Below are positions 7,969-18,626 of a stretch of DNA of 50,674 nt, one piece after another. Every line of letters begins with the position of its first letter. Position 1 is the first letter of the stretch. Position numbers and translations under genes: made by a program. The DNA lies in assembly GCA_902475475.1 (NCBI GenBank), contig CABRZY010000001.1, positions 1-50,674 on the forward strand. The letters are read 5' to 3'. The notes beneath the pieces were generated by a model. That model saw only the letters and a list, made by a program, of their open reading frames with translations. It was not told the DNA's origin and did no database searches. Source of the stretch: an uncultured Collinsella sp. Lineage in GTDB: Bacteria > Actinomycetota > Coriobacteriia > Coriobacteriales > Coriobacteriaceae.

Positions 7969-8882
7969 CGTTTTTGTTTGCCGGCCAGGGTGCCCAGCAC
8001 CCCGCGATGGGCGTCGACTTGATCGAGACATCGCCGGCGGCCGCCGAGGTGTTCGTCATTGCCGATGAGGTGCGCCCGGGGACGAGCGAGCAGTGCCGGA
8101 GCGCCTCCAAGGAGGAGCTCTCGCAGACCGAGAACACGCAGCCTTGCGTGTTCGTGCACGACTTGGCTGTCGCCGTCGCCCTGCGCGAGCGCGGCGTGGT
8201 GCCTGCCGCCTGTGCGGGATTCTCGCTGGGCGAGGTCGCTGCACTCAGCTTTGCGGGGGCATTCGATACGCGAGCGGGTTTTGAGCTCGTGTGTGAGCGC
8301 GCGGCATTGATGGCCACGGCGGCCGAGCGTCACCCTGGCGGCATGCGCGCCGTCATCAAACTTGATGCTGCGCAAGTCGAGAACCTGGCTGCGCAGGCCG
8401 GCGAGGACTGCTGGCCGGTCAACTACAACAGTCCCCAGCAGACGGTTGTGGCCGGAGCGCCCGATGCGCTGCAGACCCTCGACGTCCTAGTAAAAGAGGC
8501 TGGCGGCCGCGCCATGAAGGTCGCGGTGTCGGGTGCATTTCATAGCCCCTATATGGCCGAGGCGACCTGTGGCCTTGCCGCATATATTGAGGCCGGTCAC
8601 GCGCCGTCCCCGTTGCTCATTCCTGTTTTGGCAAATATGACAGCGGCGCCCTATCCGGCGGACCCCCAGACGGCATCGGATGTCTTGGCCAATCAGGTGA
8701 GCAATGCCGTGCGCTGGGTCGATACGCTGCATGCTCTGCAGGATCAAGGCATCGACACATTTATTGAGGTCGGCCCCGGCAAAACGCTGTCCGGCCTGAT
8801 CAAGCGTACGTTGAGCGACGTTCGTGTGTATTCGTGCGAGACGGCCGAGCAGGTCGCAGCTATTGCCGACGAGCTCGCATAG
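7956..8882 (+). CDS. fabD: Malonyl-CoA:ACP transacylase (FabD)
   Basis: About 308 residues from ATG 7956 (an in-frame GTG at 7950 is possible). Either start overlaps the end of fabK, suggesting translational coupling. It transfers malonyl from CoA to ACP. FLFAGQGAQHPAMG opens the protein. The nucleophile elbow reads GFSLGE with Ser90, whereas most family members have GHSLGE, and the catalytic His196 is in GAFHSPYM. The His-to-Phe change at residue 89 is next to the nucleophile, but the Ser/His pair is intact, so activity is likely. Confidence 0.95.
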   Translation: MGGVAFLFAGQGAQHPAMGVDLIETSPAAAEVFVIADEVRPGTSEQCRSASKEELSQTENTQPCVFVHDLAVAVALRERGVVPAACAGFSLGEVAALSFAGAFDTRAGFELVCERAALMATAAERHPGGMRAVIKLDAAQVENLAAQAGEDCWPVNYNSPQQTVVAGAPDALQTLDVLVKEAGGRAMKVAVSGAFHSPYMAEATCGLAAYIEAGHAPSPLLIPVLANMTAAPYPADPQTASDVLANQVSNAVRWVDTLHALQDQGIDTFIEVGPGKTLSGLIKRTLSDVRVYSCETAEQVAAIADELA

Positions 8883-8912
8883 TCCACAGGGCTGTAACCC
8901 GAAAGGAATGAC

Positions 8913-9686
8913 ATGGGCAACTTGAACAATGGCGCGCTCGAGCGCAACGACTCACGTCGCGTGGCACTGGTCACGGGCGGCTCGCGGGGTATCGGCCGCG
9001 CCTGCGCTATCGGTCTGGCGGAGGATGGCTACGATATCGCCGTCGTCTATGCCGGCAGCGTCGATGCGGCGCGCGAGACGTGCGACGCCTGCGAGGCGGC
9101 TGGCGCCACGGCGCGCTCATATCAATGCGACGTGGCCGACTCCGCTGCCGTCAACGCGTGCGTGGAAGCGGTCCTCAACGACTTTGACTCCATTTGGGCG
9201 CTCGTCAACAACGCTGGCATCACCCGCGACGGCCTGCTCATGCGTATGGGTGACGATGCCTTCGACCGCGTGCTCGATGTCAATCTCAAGGGCACGTTCA
9301 ATACGACGCGCGCACTCACCAAGACCTTTATGCGCCAGCGCGGCGGTTGCGTCATCAACATGAGCTCGGTTGTGGGCCTGATGGGCAATGCCGGGCAGGC
9401 CAACTACGCTGCCTCCAAGGCGGGCGTGATCGGCCTGACCAAGGCGGTGGCGCGCGAGCTTGCGCCCCGCGGTGTACGAGTGAACGCGGTCGCCCCCGGG
9501 TTTGTCGAGACCGATATGACGGCAAAGCTTTCGGAAAAGGTTCGTGCGGCAACCGAGGAGCAGATTCCCCTTAAGCGCATGGCGCGCCCCGAGGAAGTGG
9601 CCGGCGTGGTGCGCTTTTTGGCGAGCGATGCGGCTTCCTACATTACGGGCGAGGTTGTACGCGTTGACGGCGGAATGGCGATGTAG
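8913..9686 (+). CDS. fabG: 3-oxoacyl-ACP reductase (FabG)
   Basis: 257 residues, classical short-chain dehydrogenase. It has a TGGSRGIG nucleotide-binding motif (21-28), NNAG in the middle, and the catalytic Ser152-Tyr165-Lys169 in NMSSVVG and NYAASK. The C-terminus GEVVRVDGGMAM is typical of FabG. It reduces beta-ketoacyl-ACP with NADPH. GAAAGGAA precedes the ATG, 30 bp after fabD. The N-terminus has about 15 residues before the Rossmann fold, slightly longer than usual. Confidence 0.96.
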   Translation: MGNLNNGALERNDSRRVALVTGGSRGIGRACAIGLAEDGYDIAVVYAGSVDAARETCDACEAAGATARSYQCDVADSAAVNACVEAVLNDFDSIWALVNNAGITRDGLLMRMGDDAFDRVLDVNLKGTFNTTRALTKTFMRQRGGCVINMSSVVGLMGNAGQANYAASKAGVIGLTKAVARELAPRGVRVNAVAPGFVETDMTAKLSEKVRAATEEQIPLKRMARPEEVAGVVRFLASDAASYITGEVVRVDGGMAM

Positions 9687-9725
9687 AAATCAGGGCCGAA
9701 GAACGGCTTGGATGAGGAGACCATG

Positions 9726-10973
9726 ATGGAACAGAGAGTTGCAATCACCGGCATAGGTGCCGTATCGCCGCTCGGCAACACGGCGCTTGCCACCTGGGCG
9801 GCCATGTGCGCCGGCACGTGCGGCATCGGCCCGATCACGCACTTCGATACCGATGCGTTTGCCGTCAAGGTGGCGGCCGAGGTCAAGGGCTTTGACGGCA
9901 ACGAGTACTTTGGCAAGCGTGATGCAAAGCATCTGGACCCCTGCGTTCAGTTTGCGATGGCGGCTTCGGACGAGGCTATGCACGATGCGGGCTTTGATGT
10001 CGAAGGCGCCATCGATCGCGAGCGCCTGGGCGTCTACGTGGGCTCGGGCGTGGGCGGCATGACGACGCTCGTCGACAACGTCCATACGATTGCCGAACGT
10101 GGGCCCCGCCGCGCATCGCCTTACATGATCGCGATGATGATCCCCAACATGGCATCGGGCAATATCGCAATCCGTCACAAAGCAAAGGGGCCGACCCTGC
10201 CCGTGGTGACCGCGTGCGCCACCTCGGCCCATGCGGTGGGCGAGGCGTTCCGCGCCATCAAGCACGGCTATGCCGACGCGATCCTCGCGGGCGGCGCCGA
10301 GGCTGCAATTATCCCCGATGCCGTTGCGGGCTTTACGTCCTGCCGCGCATTGACCACCAACCCCGATCCCGCGACGGCCTGCCGTCCGTTCGATGCAGAC
10401 CGCGACGGCTTTGTGATGGGCGAGGGCGCCTGCGTGCTCGTGCTCGAGAGCATGGAACATGCGCAGACGCGCGGTGCGCACATTTATGCCGAGGTCGTGG
10501 GCTACGGCAACACCGATGATGCCTATCACATCACGAGCCCTGATCCCGAGGCTGCCGGCATTGCCCGCGCGATATCGCTGGCGGTGACCGAGGGCGACGT
10601 CAAGCCATCCGAGGGTCTCTACATCAATGCCCACGGCACATCGACCAAGCTCAACGATTCGTCCGAGACGGCGGGCATTAAGCGTGCGCTTGGCGAGGAT
10701 GCGGCGCGCGCCGCGCACGTCTCGTCGACTAAGTCGATGACCGGCCACATGATCGGTGCCACGGGCGCCATCGAGGTCATGGCCTGCGCCATGGCGCTCG
10801 AGCAGGGCGTGGTGCCGCCGACCATTAACTACCGCACGCCCGATCCCGCCTGCGATCTTGACTACACGCCCAATCGCGCAGTTCGCGCCGACCTTACCTG
10901 GGCGCTTTCGACCAACCTAGGCTTTGGCGGGCACAACGCCGCCATCGCGCTGCGTAGATATACGAGGAGCTAG
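9726..10973 (+). CDS. fabF: Beta-ketoacyl-ACP synthase II (FabF)
   Basis: 415 residues from ATG 9726. GAGGAG at 9714-9719 is best spaced for this ATG; the preceding ATG (9723) and a TTG at 9708 are alternatives. It elongates acyl-ACP with malonyl-ACP. The Cys-His-His triad is visible: C164 (TACATS), H303 (NAHGTST), H341 (TGHMIGA). The C-terminal NLGFGGHNA is typical. It sits between fabG and accB in one operon. Confidence 0.97.
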   Translation: MEQRVAITGIGAVSPLGNTALATWAAMCAGTCGIGPITHFDTDAFAVKVAAEVKGFDGNEYFGKRDAKHLDPCVQFAMAASDEAMHDAGFDVEGAIDRERLGVYVGSGVGGMTTLVDNVHTIAERGPRRASPYMIAMMIPNMASGNIAIRHKAKGPTLPVVTACATSAHAVGEAFRAIKHGYADAILAGGAEAAIIPDAVAGFTSCRALTTNPDPATACRPFDADRDGFVMGEGACVLVLESMEHAQTRGAHIYAEVVGYGNTDDAYHITSPDPEAAGIARAISLAVTEGDVKPSEGLYINAHGTSTKLNDSSETAGIKRALGEDAARAAHVSSTKSMTGHMIGATGAIEVMACAMALEQGVVPPTINYRTPDPACDLDYTPNRAVRADLTWALSTNLGFGGHNAAIALRRYTRS

Positions 10974-10976
10974 AGC

Positions 10977-11450
10977 ATGGATTCCAAAAGACTTGCCGAG
11001 ATAGCCGATGTGATGGAGGACCGCGGCCTTACGCGCGTGCGCGTTGAGGAGCCCGATGGCACCGCGGTCGAACTCGAGCGCGCGAGCGCCGCACAGCCGG
11101 TTGCCGTGCCCATGCCCATGCCGAGCGCTATGGCCGCTCCAGTTGCGGCTCCCACAGTCGCGCCTGCCGCACCGGAGCCCGCCGCGCAGACACCTGCCGC
11201 CGCACCGGAGCCCAAGGGCACCGAGGTGACCGCTCCCATGGTCGGCGTTTTCTATGCTGCCCCGGCGCCGGGCGACGAGCCGTTTGTGCACGCGGGCTCT
11301 AAGGTCAAGGCCGGCGAGACCCTCTGCATCATCGAGGCCATGAAGGTTCTCAACGAGGTGACGGCCGAGGCAGACGGCGAGGTGCTCGAGATCTGCGTGG
11401 CCGACGGCGACCTCGTGGAGTTTGGCAGCTGCCTCATGAGAATCGGATAG
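10977..11450 (+). CDS. accB: Biotin carboxyl carrier protein of acetyl-CoA carboxylase
   Basis: 157 residues: an N-terminal dimerisation-like segment (1-40), an Ala/Pro-rich linker (about 40-80), and a biotinyl domain with EAMKVLNEV. Lys123 is the expected biotinylation site. The motif AMKVLNEV differs slightly from the common AMKMMNEI. It swings carboxybiotin between AccC and the AccDA carboxyltransferase encoded just downstream. It starts 3 bp after fabF and abuts fabZ. The substrate for the birA product at 4821-5597. Confidence 0.96.
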   Translation: MDSKRLAEIADVMEDRGLTRVRVEEPDGTAVELERASAAQPVAVPMPMPSAMAAPVAAPTVAPAAPEPAAQTPAAAPEPKGTEVTAPMVGVFYAAPAPGDEPFVHAGSKVKAGETLCIIEAMKVLNEVTAEADGEVLEICVADGDLVEFGSCLMRIG

Positions 11451-11459
11451 GTGATATCC

Positions 11460-11882
11460 ATGAACAAAGAAGAGCTCAAGAAGCTGTTGCCGCATCGCGA
11501 GCCGATGCTTTTGCTCGACGAAGCCGAGCTGGTGGGCGACGAGGCCCACGGCAAGATCACGATTACGGGTGACGAGTACTTTTTGCAGGGGCATTTTCCG
11601 GGAAACCCGGTGGTCCCCGGCGTGATTCAGTGCGAGATGCTCGCCCAAAACTGTTGCGTGCTGCTGATGGGCGATGAGGAAGCGCGCGGCGCGACGCCGT
11701 TCTACACGAGTCTGGACAAGGTGCGCTTTAAGCGTCCGGTGCGCCCGGGCGACACGGTTGATCTGGTGTGCACCATCACGCGTGCGCGCGGGCCGTTCCG
11801 CTTTGCGACGGGCACCGCGAGCGTCAACGGTGAGGTTTGCTGCCGCGCCGATATGTCTTTTGCACTCATGCACGAAAGTTAA
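11460..11882 (+). CDS. fabZ: 3-hydroxyacyl-ACP dehydratase (FabZ)
   Basis: 140 residues from ATG 11460; an in-frame GTG at 11451, directly after the accB stop, is an alternative. Hot-dog fold dehydratase that converts 3-hydroxyacyl-ACP to trans-2-enoyl-ACP. LPHREPMLLLD opens the protein. Catalytic His45 lies in GHFPGNPVVPG and Glu59 in QCEMLAQ, with the canonical 14-residue spacing. Its insertion between accB and accC is common in FabK-type operons of Firmicutes and Actinobacteria. Confidence 0.96.
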   Translation: MNKEELKKLLPHREPMLLLDEAELVGDEAHGKITITGDEYFLQGHFPGNPVVPGVIQCEMLAQNCCVLLMGDEEARGATPFYTSLDKVRFKRPVRPGDTVDLVCTITRARGPFRFATGTASVNGEVCCRADMSFALMHES

Positions 11883-11892
11883 GGAAGGCTTC

Positions 11893-13222
<1,330 letters not shown>

Positions 13223-13236
<14 letters not shown>

Positions 13237-14947
13237 AAAAGCGAAGACGGTCAACGTCCTCGAGGGGCCGATGACCGAGTCGTGCGCCGAGTTTCCCGCG
13301 CGCCACGTGTTTATCAAGTGCCCGGAGTGCCGCCGCGTGATCGATGAGGCGCGCCTGCACGACAACCTCGAGGTCTGCCCTCGCTGCGGCAAACACTTTC
13401 GCGTGAGCGGGCGCGACCGCATGCGCATGACGATTGACGAGGGCACGTTTGAGGAATGGGATGCCAGTCTGGCGCCGGAGGACTTCCTTTCGTTTCCCGG
13501 CTATGCCGACAAGCTCAAGAGCGTGAGCGAACGTTCGGGCGAGCGCGATGCCGTTGTGTGCGGCAAGGGCAAAATCTGCGGTTGCGATACGGCGCTCTTC
13601 TTTATGGACGCCAACTTTATGATGGGCTCGATGGGTTCCGTGGTGGGCGAGAAGATCTGTCGCACATTTGAGCGAGCGACCGAGCTTGGATTGCCAGTTG
13701 TCGGCTTTACCGTTTCGGGCGGTGCGCGCATGCAAGAGGGCGTGACATCGCTTATGCAGATGGCCAAGATTTCTGCGGCGGTTAGGCGCCATAGCGAGGC
13801 GGGCGGCCTGTATATCACGGTGCTCACCGACCCCACGACCGGAGGCGTAACCGCGAGCTTTGCCATGGAGGGCGATATTATCCTGGCCGAGCCCGATGCC
13901 CTGACGGCATTTGCCGGCCCGCGCGTGATCGAGCAGAACATGCACAAGCGCCTGCCCAAGGGATTCCAGCGCTCCGAGTTTTTGCTGGAGCACGGCTTTT
14001 GCGATGCCGTTGTTCCGCGTGGCGAGATTGCGCTCACGGTAGGCGAGCTGCTGGCACTGCACGAAGGGCACGCGCCCGGCCTGGGGGCACCGCATGAGAT
14101 CGTGCATACGGGTCGTCGCGGCAAAAAGCTGGGACACTTGTTCAAGCGCTCGACCGCACCAAAAACCGCGCTCGAGATTGTCAAGCAGACCCGCTCGGCA
14201 GATCGCGCCACGGCGGGCGAGATGATCTCGCTGGGCCTGGATGGATTTGTGGAGCTGCATGGCGACCGTTACTTTGGCGACGACGCCGCCGTGGTGGCTG
14301 GCATTGGCTGGAAAGACGGGCGACCCGTGACGGTTATCGCCGTCGAGCGCGGTACCACGACCAAAGAGCGCATGCGTCGCAACTTTGGTATGGCACATCC
14401 CGAGGGCTACCGCAAAGCGCGTCGCCTTATGCGCCAGGCCGAAAAGTTTGGTCGACCGGTTCTGTGTCTGGTCGATACTTCGGGCGCGTTTTGCGGCATC
14501 GGTGCCGAGGAGCGCGGCCAGGGCGAGGCGATTGCCCAGAATCTCATGGAGATGAGCGGCCTCAAGACGCCGATTGTCTCGGTGGTGACAGGCGAGGGCG
14601 GCTCTGGTGGCGCGCTGGCGCTGTCCGTGGCCGACCGCATCCTGATGCTCTCGAGCTCGGCCTATTCGGTCGTGAGCCCCGAGGCCTGTGCGTCGATCCT
14701 GTGGAAGGATACCGAGCGCGCGAATGAGGCCGCCGAGGCGCTTAAGCTCACGGCCCCCGATCTGTTGGCGCTCGGCATCATCGACGGCATTGTTGACGAT
14801 AGGGGCCTGTCGCATGAGGAGATCGCCGGTGCCGTCATGTCCTCGGCATTTGATGCCTTCGATACGCTTGGGCAGCTCGACGACGCGACCCTCGCAAACC
14901 TCCGCTACGAAAAGTACCGCGCAATCGGTCAGTACCGCACGATGTGA
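13223..14947 (+). CDS. accDA: Fused acetyl-CoA carboxylase carboxyltransferase, beta + alpha (AccD-AccA)
   Basis: 574 residues. Residues about 25-285 are AccD, with a four-Cys zinc ribbon (C33, C36, C52, C55) and the crotonase-like core SGGARMQEG and TDPTTGGVTASFA. Residues about 290-574 are AccA, with GDRYFGDD and GEGGSGGALAL. E. coli and many bacteria encode these as two proteins; here they are one chain with no internal stop or shift. The enzyme moves the carboxyl from AccB to acetyl-CoA, giving malonyl-CoA for the fab enzymes. Last biosynthetic gene of the operon. Confidence 0.96.
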
Positions 14948-14963
14948 CAAAGGGAAAGCTCGC

Positions 14964-16202
14964 ATGTCACATTGGGAAAGGCGTTCCATGTCACAAGTTT
15001 CTAACACCTCGTTTACAACGTCGGTTTCATCAAACGCCATGGCCGTGGTGGACTATCTGTCCAAAAGCATGATGTCGGCGCTGCCGTTTATTGTCTGCGC
15101 GGCGTTGTTCCGCACCGTTGCCGTCATTATGGGCGAAGGTATGCTGGGCCTGTGGTCTGCCGATTCCGAAATCTATCGCCTGTTCTACAGTTGGCTCTAT
15201 AACGCCGGCTACTACTTTTTGCCCATTTATCTTGGTTGGGCGGCCGCCCGCCAGCTCGGTTGCTCGGAGCAGCTGGGCATGATGCTGGGCGGCGTATTGA
15301 TTGCGCCCGATCTGCTTAAGCTCGTCGATGCCGCATCGACGACGGGGGCATCGATGACTTCCGTGTATGGTCTGCTTCCCGCGCCGGTCAACGATTACAC
15401 GACGACTGTTATTCCGGTTCTCATCTCGGTGCCCGTGCTATGGCGAGTGGAGTGTTTCTTTAAGCGCGTTATCCCTAAGGCCGTGGCGTTTTCGTTTGTT
15501 CCGTTTACAACCATGCTTGTCATGGTTCCGGTTTCGCTGTGTATCACGGCGCCGGCGGGCAGCTATCTGGGCATGCTGTTGGGCCAGCTTATGTTTATGC
15601 TTGGCAATTCCGGTGGCATCGTGTCGCTGCTCACACTCATGGGGCTTGCCGCGGGTTGGGAGTTTCTTAAGATTGCAGGCGTCAGCAACGTTGTCCTATC
15701 GCTTGCCTATGCTCAGTTTATGAGTGTGGGAACGGATTCGTGCATCCTGATCGCCGCGACGATGGCGACGTTCGCCGTTTGGGGCATGCCCTTTGGCGCG
15801 TCGCTCCGCGTTGCGGATAAGGACGAGAAGGCACTCATGCTGGGCTATTCAATCTCGGGTATTCTTGGCGGCGTAAGCGAGCCGGCGCTGTACGGTTGCG
15901 GCTTTAAATATGGCAGGTGCCTGACGTGCATGGCCATTGGCGGCGCCGTCGGAGGCCTTGTTGCGGCCGTGGGCCACGTTACGGCCTATACCATCGGCAT
16001 GACGAATGTCCTCATGGTCATTGGCTTTGCCACGGGCGGCATCTCGAACCTGCTGTGGTGCTGCGCTGCCGGCGGTGTGGCATTTGCGGTGTCTGCGGCG
16101 CTGAGCTACTGCTTTGGCGTGGTGCCGACGAAGGAACAGGCGACGGAGGACGGAGCCGATTCGCCCGAAACAGTGGCGAGCGCTGCTGAAGTAAGCGCAT
16201 AA
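14964..16202 (+). CDS. PTS system EIIC protein (glucoside/sucrose family), stand-alone
   Basis: 412 residues from ATG 14964 (a second ATG at 14988 also has a purine-rich stretch upstream). About ten hydrophobic segments are visible. GGVSEPALYGCGF matches the EIIC active-site loop of the Glc/beta-glucoside PTS family (usually G-x-T/S-EPALYG). No EIIB cysteine domain or EIIA domain is attached or encoded nearby, so phosphorylation must be supplied by other proteins, or it acts as a non-PTS permease. It starts 17 bp after accDA and may be co-transcribed, although it has no obvious role in lipid synthesis. The C-terminus is a short acidic tail. Confidence 0.85.
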   Translation: MSHWERRSMSQVSNTSFTTSVSSNAMAVVDYLSKSMMSALPFIVCAALFRTVAVIMGEGMLGLWSADSEIYRLFYSWLYNAGYYFLPIYLGWAAARQLGCSEQLGMMLGGVLIAPDLLKLVDAASTTGASMTSVYGLLPAPVNDYTTTVIPVLISVPVLWRVECFFKRVIPKAVAFSFVPFTTMLVMVPVSLCITAPAGSYLGMLLGQLMFMLGNSGGIVSLLTLMGLAAGWEFLKIAGVSNVVLSLAYAQFMSVGTDSCILIAATMATFAVWGMPFGASLRVADKDEKALMLGYSISGILGGVSEPALYGCGFKYGRCLTCMAIGGAVGGLVAAVGHVTAYTIGMTNVLMVIGFATGGISNLLWCCAAGGVAFAVSAALSYCFGVVPTKEQATEDGADSPETVASAAEVSA

Positions 16203-16242
16203 ACCTGTGCGACAAAAGGACGATTCTTTTGTCATGCTCCAA

Positions 16243-16276
16243 GGCCGTGGCCCGTGCGGGCTGCGGCCTCTTTGTA
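16243..16276 (+). terminator. Terminator after the EIIC gene
   Basis: AGGCCG..GCCCG pairs with CGGGC..CGGCCT around a tiny loop, with two central mismatches, followed by CTTTG. A second smaller hairpin (GACAAAAG/CTTTTGTC, 16212-16234) precedes it. Together they probably end the fab/acc/EIIC transcript. Confidence 0.6.
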
Positions 16277-16352
16277 TCTGGGAGACAAAGTGGCTACACT
16301 ACAATCCGTTTGAGCAATAGATATATAGGTAGTACCGTGGGGGCGGATGTAG

Positions 16353-17507
16353 ATGGTCGAGTGGATTGTTAAACGTGCGCAGGGCGACCGTGCGCGCGTG
16401 GGCACGTTGACGGGCGTGGTGTGTATTCTCGCCAATGTTGCGCTTTGTGCTGCGAAGGGCGCAATTGGTGTGGTTTCGGGATCGGTTTCGATTGTGGCGG
16501 ATGCCATGAACAACCTGTCCGATGCCAGCTCGAATATCGTGAGCGTGCTGGGCTTTAAGCTGGCGAGCAAGCCCGCCGACCCCGAGCATCCATACGGCCA
16601 TGGTCGCTACGAGTACCTCTCGGGTCTTGTCGTGGCGGCGCTCGTGCTTCTCATTGGCCTTGAACTGGTGAAGTCCTCGTTTGAGCGCATCATCCACCCC
16701 GAACCTGTCGAGTTCTCGCTTGCCCTGGTGGCAGTCCTGGCGCTTTCGATGGTTGTTAAGCTGTGGATGGCGGCGCTCAACCAAAAGCTCGGCGACCGTA
16801 TCGAGTCCGAGACACTGCATGCGACTGCCCAGGATTCCAAGAACGATGTTCTTGCCACAGGCGCCGTGCTGGCATGTGCAATTGTTTCGCAGGTGACGCA
16901 CATCAATCTTGACGCATGGGTCGGCCTTGCCGTTGGCGCCTATATTGGTTGGAGCGGCTTTGAACTTATTCAAGATACGGTGAGCCCGCTTTTGGGCCAG
17001 ACGCCCGATCCTAAGCTGGTCAAGCACATTCGAGACAAGATCATGAGCTACCCCGGCGTTTTGGGCGTTCACGATCTGATGGTTCACGACTACGGCCCGG
17101 GCAGGAAGTTTGCAAGTGCGCACGCCGAGATGGCGGCCGAGGCCAGCCCGCTGGAAAGCCACGACACGCTCGATAACATCGAGCAGTCGTTTAGGAACGA
17201 AGACGGCATGATTGTCACACTTCACTACGACCCCATCGTGACCGACGATCCAAAGGTGGCGAGCATGCGCTTGCGCATCAACGCTATGGCTCAAGAGATC
17301 GATAGCCGCCTTTCGATTCATGATTTGCGCTGTGTGCCGGGCCCCACGCACACCAATGTGATCTTTGACTGCGTGCGTCCCTCGGATCTGCAGATGAGTG
17401 CCGAAGACTTAAAGCACGCGCTGGCACAACGGGTCGAATCGGAATATCCCAAGTCGATTGCCAAGATTACGATCGACGAAGACTACGTAGGGCATACCCA
17501 CGAGTAG
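16353..17507 (+). CDS. Cation diffusion facilitator, Mn-type metal site
   Basis: 384 residues: six predicted membrane segments in the first ~210 residues, then a cytoplasmic ferredoxin-like domain and a longer C-terminal region ending in YVGHTHE. The transport site is N53-x3-D57 in the second segment (DAMNNLSD) and D161-x3-D165 in the fifth (DSKND). Among CDF proteins, N/D plus D-D sites are associated with the Mn-exporting subgroup, while zinc exporters usually have H or D at these places. So Mn(II) efflux is inferred. It is preceded by a separate gap and is not clearly part of the neighbouring operons. Confidence 0.88.
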   Translation: MVEWIVKRAQGDRARVGTLTGVVCILANVALCAAKGAIGVVSGSVSIVADAMNNLSDASSNIVSVLGFKLASKPADPEHPYGHGRYEYLSGLVVAALVLLIGLELVKSSFERIIHPEPVEFSLALVAVLALSMVVKLWMAALNQKLGDRIESETLHATAQDSKNDVLATGAVLACAIVSQVTHINLDAWVGLAVGAYIGWSGFELIQDTVSPLLGQTPDPKLVKHIRDKIMSYPGVLGVHDLMVHDYGPGRKFASAHAEMAAEASPLESHDTLDNIEQSFRNEDGMIVTLHYDPIVTDDPKVASMRLRINAMAQEIDSRLSIHDLRCVPGPTHTNVIFDCVRPSDLQMSAEDLKHALAQRVESEYPKSIAKITIDEDYVGHTHE

Positions 17508-17546
17508 GGCTGTGCCGGCAAAGCAAGTTATACAGAAGAGGAGAGC

Positions 17547-18167
17547 ATGAAGCGCCTATACCTACTCCGCCACGGCCAGACGGAATTCAACGTCAAAAAG
17601 CTCGTCCAGGGTCGCTGTGATTCACCGCTCACCGATCTGGGCTGTCAGCAGGCACGGGCAGCGGCCGCATGGCTCAAAGCCCACAGCGTCGTCCCCGACA
17701 AAGTGGTCTCATCACCCTTAGGCCGAGCCATGGACACGGCAAGTCTTGTCGCATGCGAACTCCTCGGTCCGGACGCCGCAGTCGAGCCCTGTGAAGGCAT
17801 TATCGAGCGCAGCTACGGCACCTTCGAAGAAGGCCCCCACGACGCCCTGCCCACCGACGTTTGGGATCCGGGCGAGGACCTGGTCCCCTTCGGAGGAGAA
17901 GGAAGCCGCGCACTGCAAGAACGCATGGTAGGCGCCCTCACCAATCTCATGGGCTCCGAGGGCATCGAAACCCTCCTAGCAGTAAGCCACGGCAGCGCCA
18001 GCCGCCAATTTATCAAGGCCGCAGCCCCAGAGGGCTTTGAGCTCCCAACAAAACTCCCCAACTGCGCCATCATGATCTTCGGTTTTGACGATGCGCGAGA
18101 AGAGGACGATACGCCCCAATGCAAGTTTACCTTGCAACAAATTGTGGACCCTCAACAAAGTCATTAG
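17547..18167 (+). CDS. Histidine phosphatase (phosphoglycerate mutase-like)
   Basis: 206 residues with the histidine phosphatase signature LLRHGQTEFN (catalytic His9) and the second His in AVSHGSASRQ. Typical of small cofactor-independent phosphatases (GpmB/CobC-like) whose substrates vary; the exact substrate cannot be read from sequence. AGAGGAGAG precedes the ATG. It follows the CDF gene by 39 bp, so they may be co-transcribed. Immediately downstream is the long inverted repeat at 18198-18374. Confidence 0.9.
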   Translation: MKRLYLLRHGQTEFNVKKLVQGRCDSPLTDLGCQQARAAAAWLKAHSVVPDKVVSSPLGRAMDTASLVACELLGPDAAVEPCEGIIERSYGTFEEGPHDALPTDVWDPGEDLVPFGGEGSRALQERMVGALTNLMGSEGIETLLAVSHGSASRQFIKAAAPEGFELPTKLPNCAIMIFGFDDAREEDDTPQCKFTLQQIVDPQQSH

Positions 18168-18197
18168 CCTGAGCGAGCAGAGTTAAGCAGACATCAA

Positions 18198-18374
18198 CGT
18201 GGCGTTCCCAGTGTGCGGCGGAGGGGGCGGGCCTGAGACATATTAAGGTTGTCGCGAGTTCCGCACGAACAGGAGAGCACTTAATGTGCTCTCCGTCGTG
18301 AGCAGGACTGTAGAGCAGCAACCTTAATATGTCTCAGGCCCGCCCCCTCCGCCGCACACTGGGAACGTGCCACG
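18198..18374. repeat. Long inverted repeat with perfect 49-bp arms (MITE-like or giant hairpin)
   Basis: 18203-18251 and 18319-18367 are exact reverse complements over 49 bp; beyond a 2-base bulge the pairing continues 5 bp further (18198-18202 with 18370-18374). The 67-bp centre holds a second hairpin, GGAGAGCAC/GTGCTCTCC (18272-18294). It lies 30 bp after the phosphatase stop and 250 bp before rplC. No T-tract follows and no target-site duplication is obvious. It could be a mobile hairpin element, a bidirectional terminator, an RNase III substrate, or an invertible segment. Confidence 0.9.
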
Positions 18375-18418
18375 CACTTTACCTGCGTAAACAATGTGAG
18401 TGAAATATGAATCTCGAT

Positions 18419-18443
18419 GGATACGCCCGCAGCCGTGTATACT
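18419..18443 (+). promoter_or_regulatory. Conserved leader/promoter element before rplC
   Basis: GGATACGCCCG followed 8 bp later by TATACT. The same arrangement (GGACACGCCCG then TATACG, identical 19-base offset) is at 20284-20308 before rplB, and GGATACGCCCG also precedes the rpsL promoter. TATACT may be a -10 box, but no good -35 is visible at 17 bp, so the role is uncertain. Confidence 0.45.
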
Positions 18444-18567
18444 AAACAGCTGTGTGTAACCAGGGGAGTATTCTGGCTGGACAAAATGCCTGCTTAATAG
18501 GGTTGTCAGGTAGTCCGGGCGAAATACAAGGCTGGGGAGCACGTCGTGTAAGTAGTGGTCCTCTAGG

Positions 18568-18619
18568 GGCGTACGCTCGGTGGTGTACGCATTGTCCCAA
18601 GACCACGCGAGAGTTGGGA
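18568..18619 (+). promoter_or_regulatory. Structured rplC leader with possible ribosome-site sequestration
   Basis: Two hairpins stack just before rplC: GCGTAC/GTACGC (18568-18590) and TCCCAA/TTGGGA (18595-18619). The right arm of the second contains GGGA, the only ribosome-site-like sequence before the TTG start at 18627. S10-type operons are often autoregulated through their leaders; that such control acts here is inferred. Confidence 0.35.
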
Positions 18620-18626
18620 TCATATC

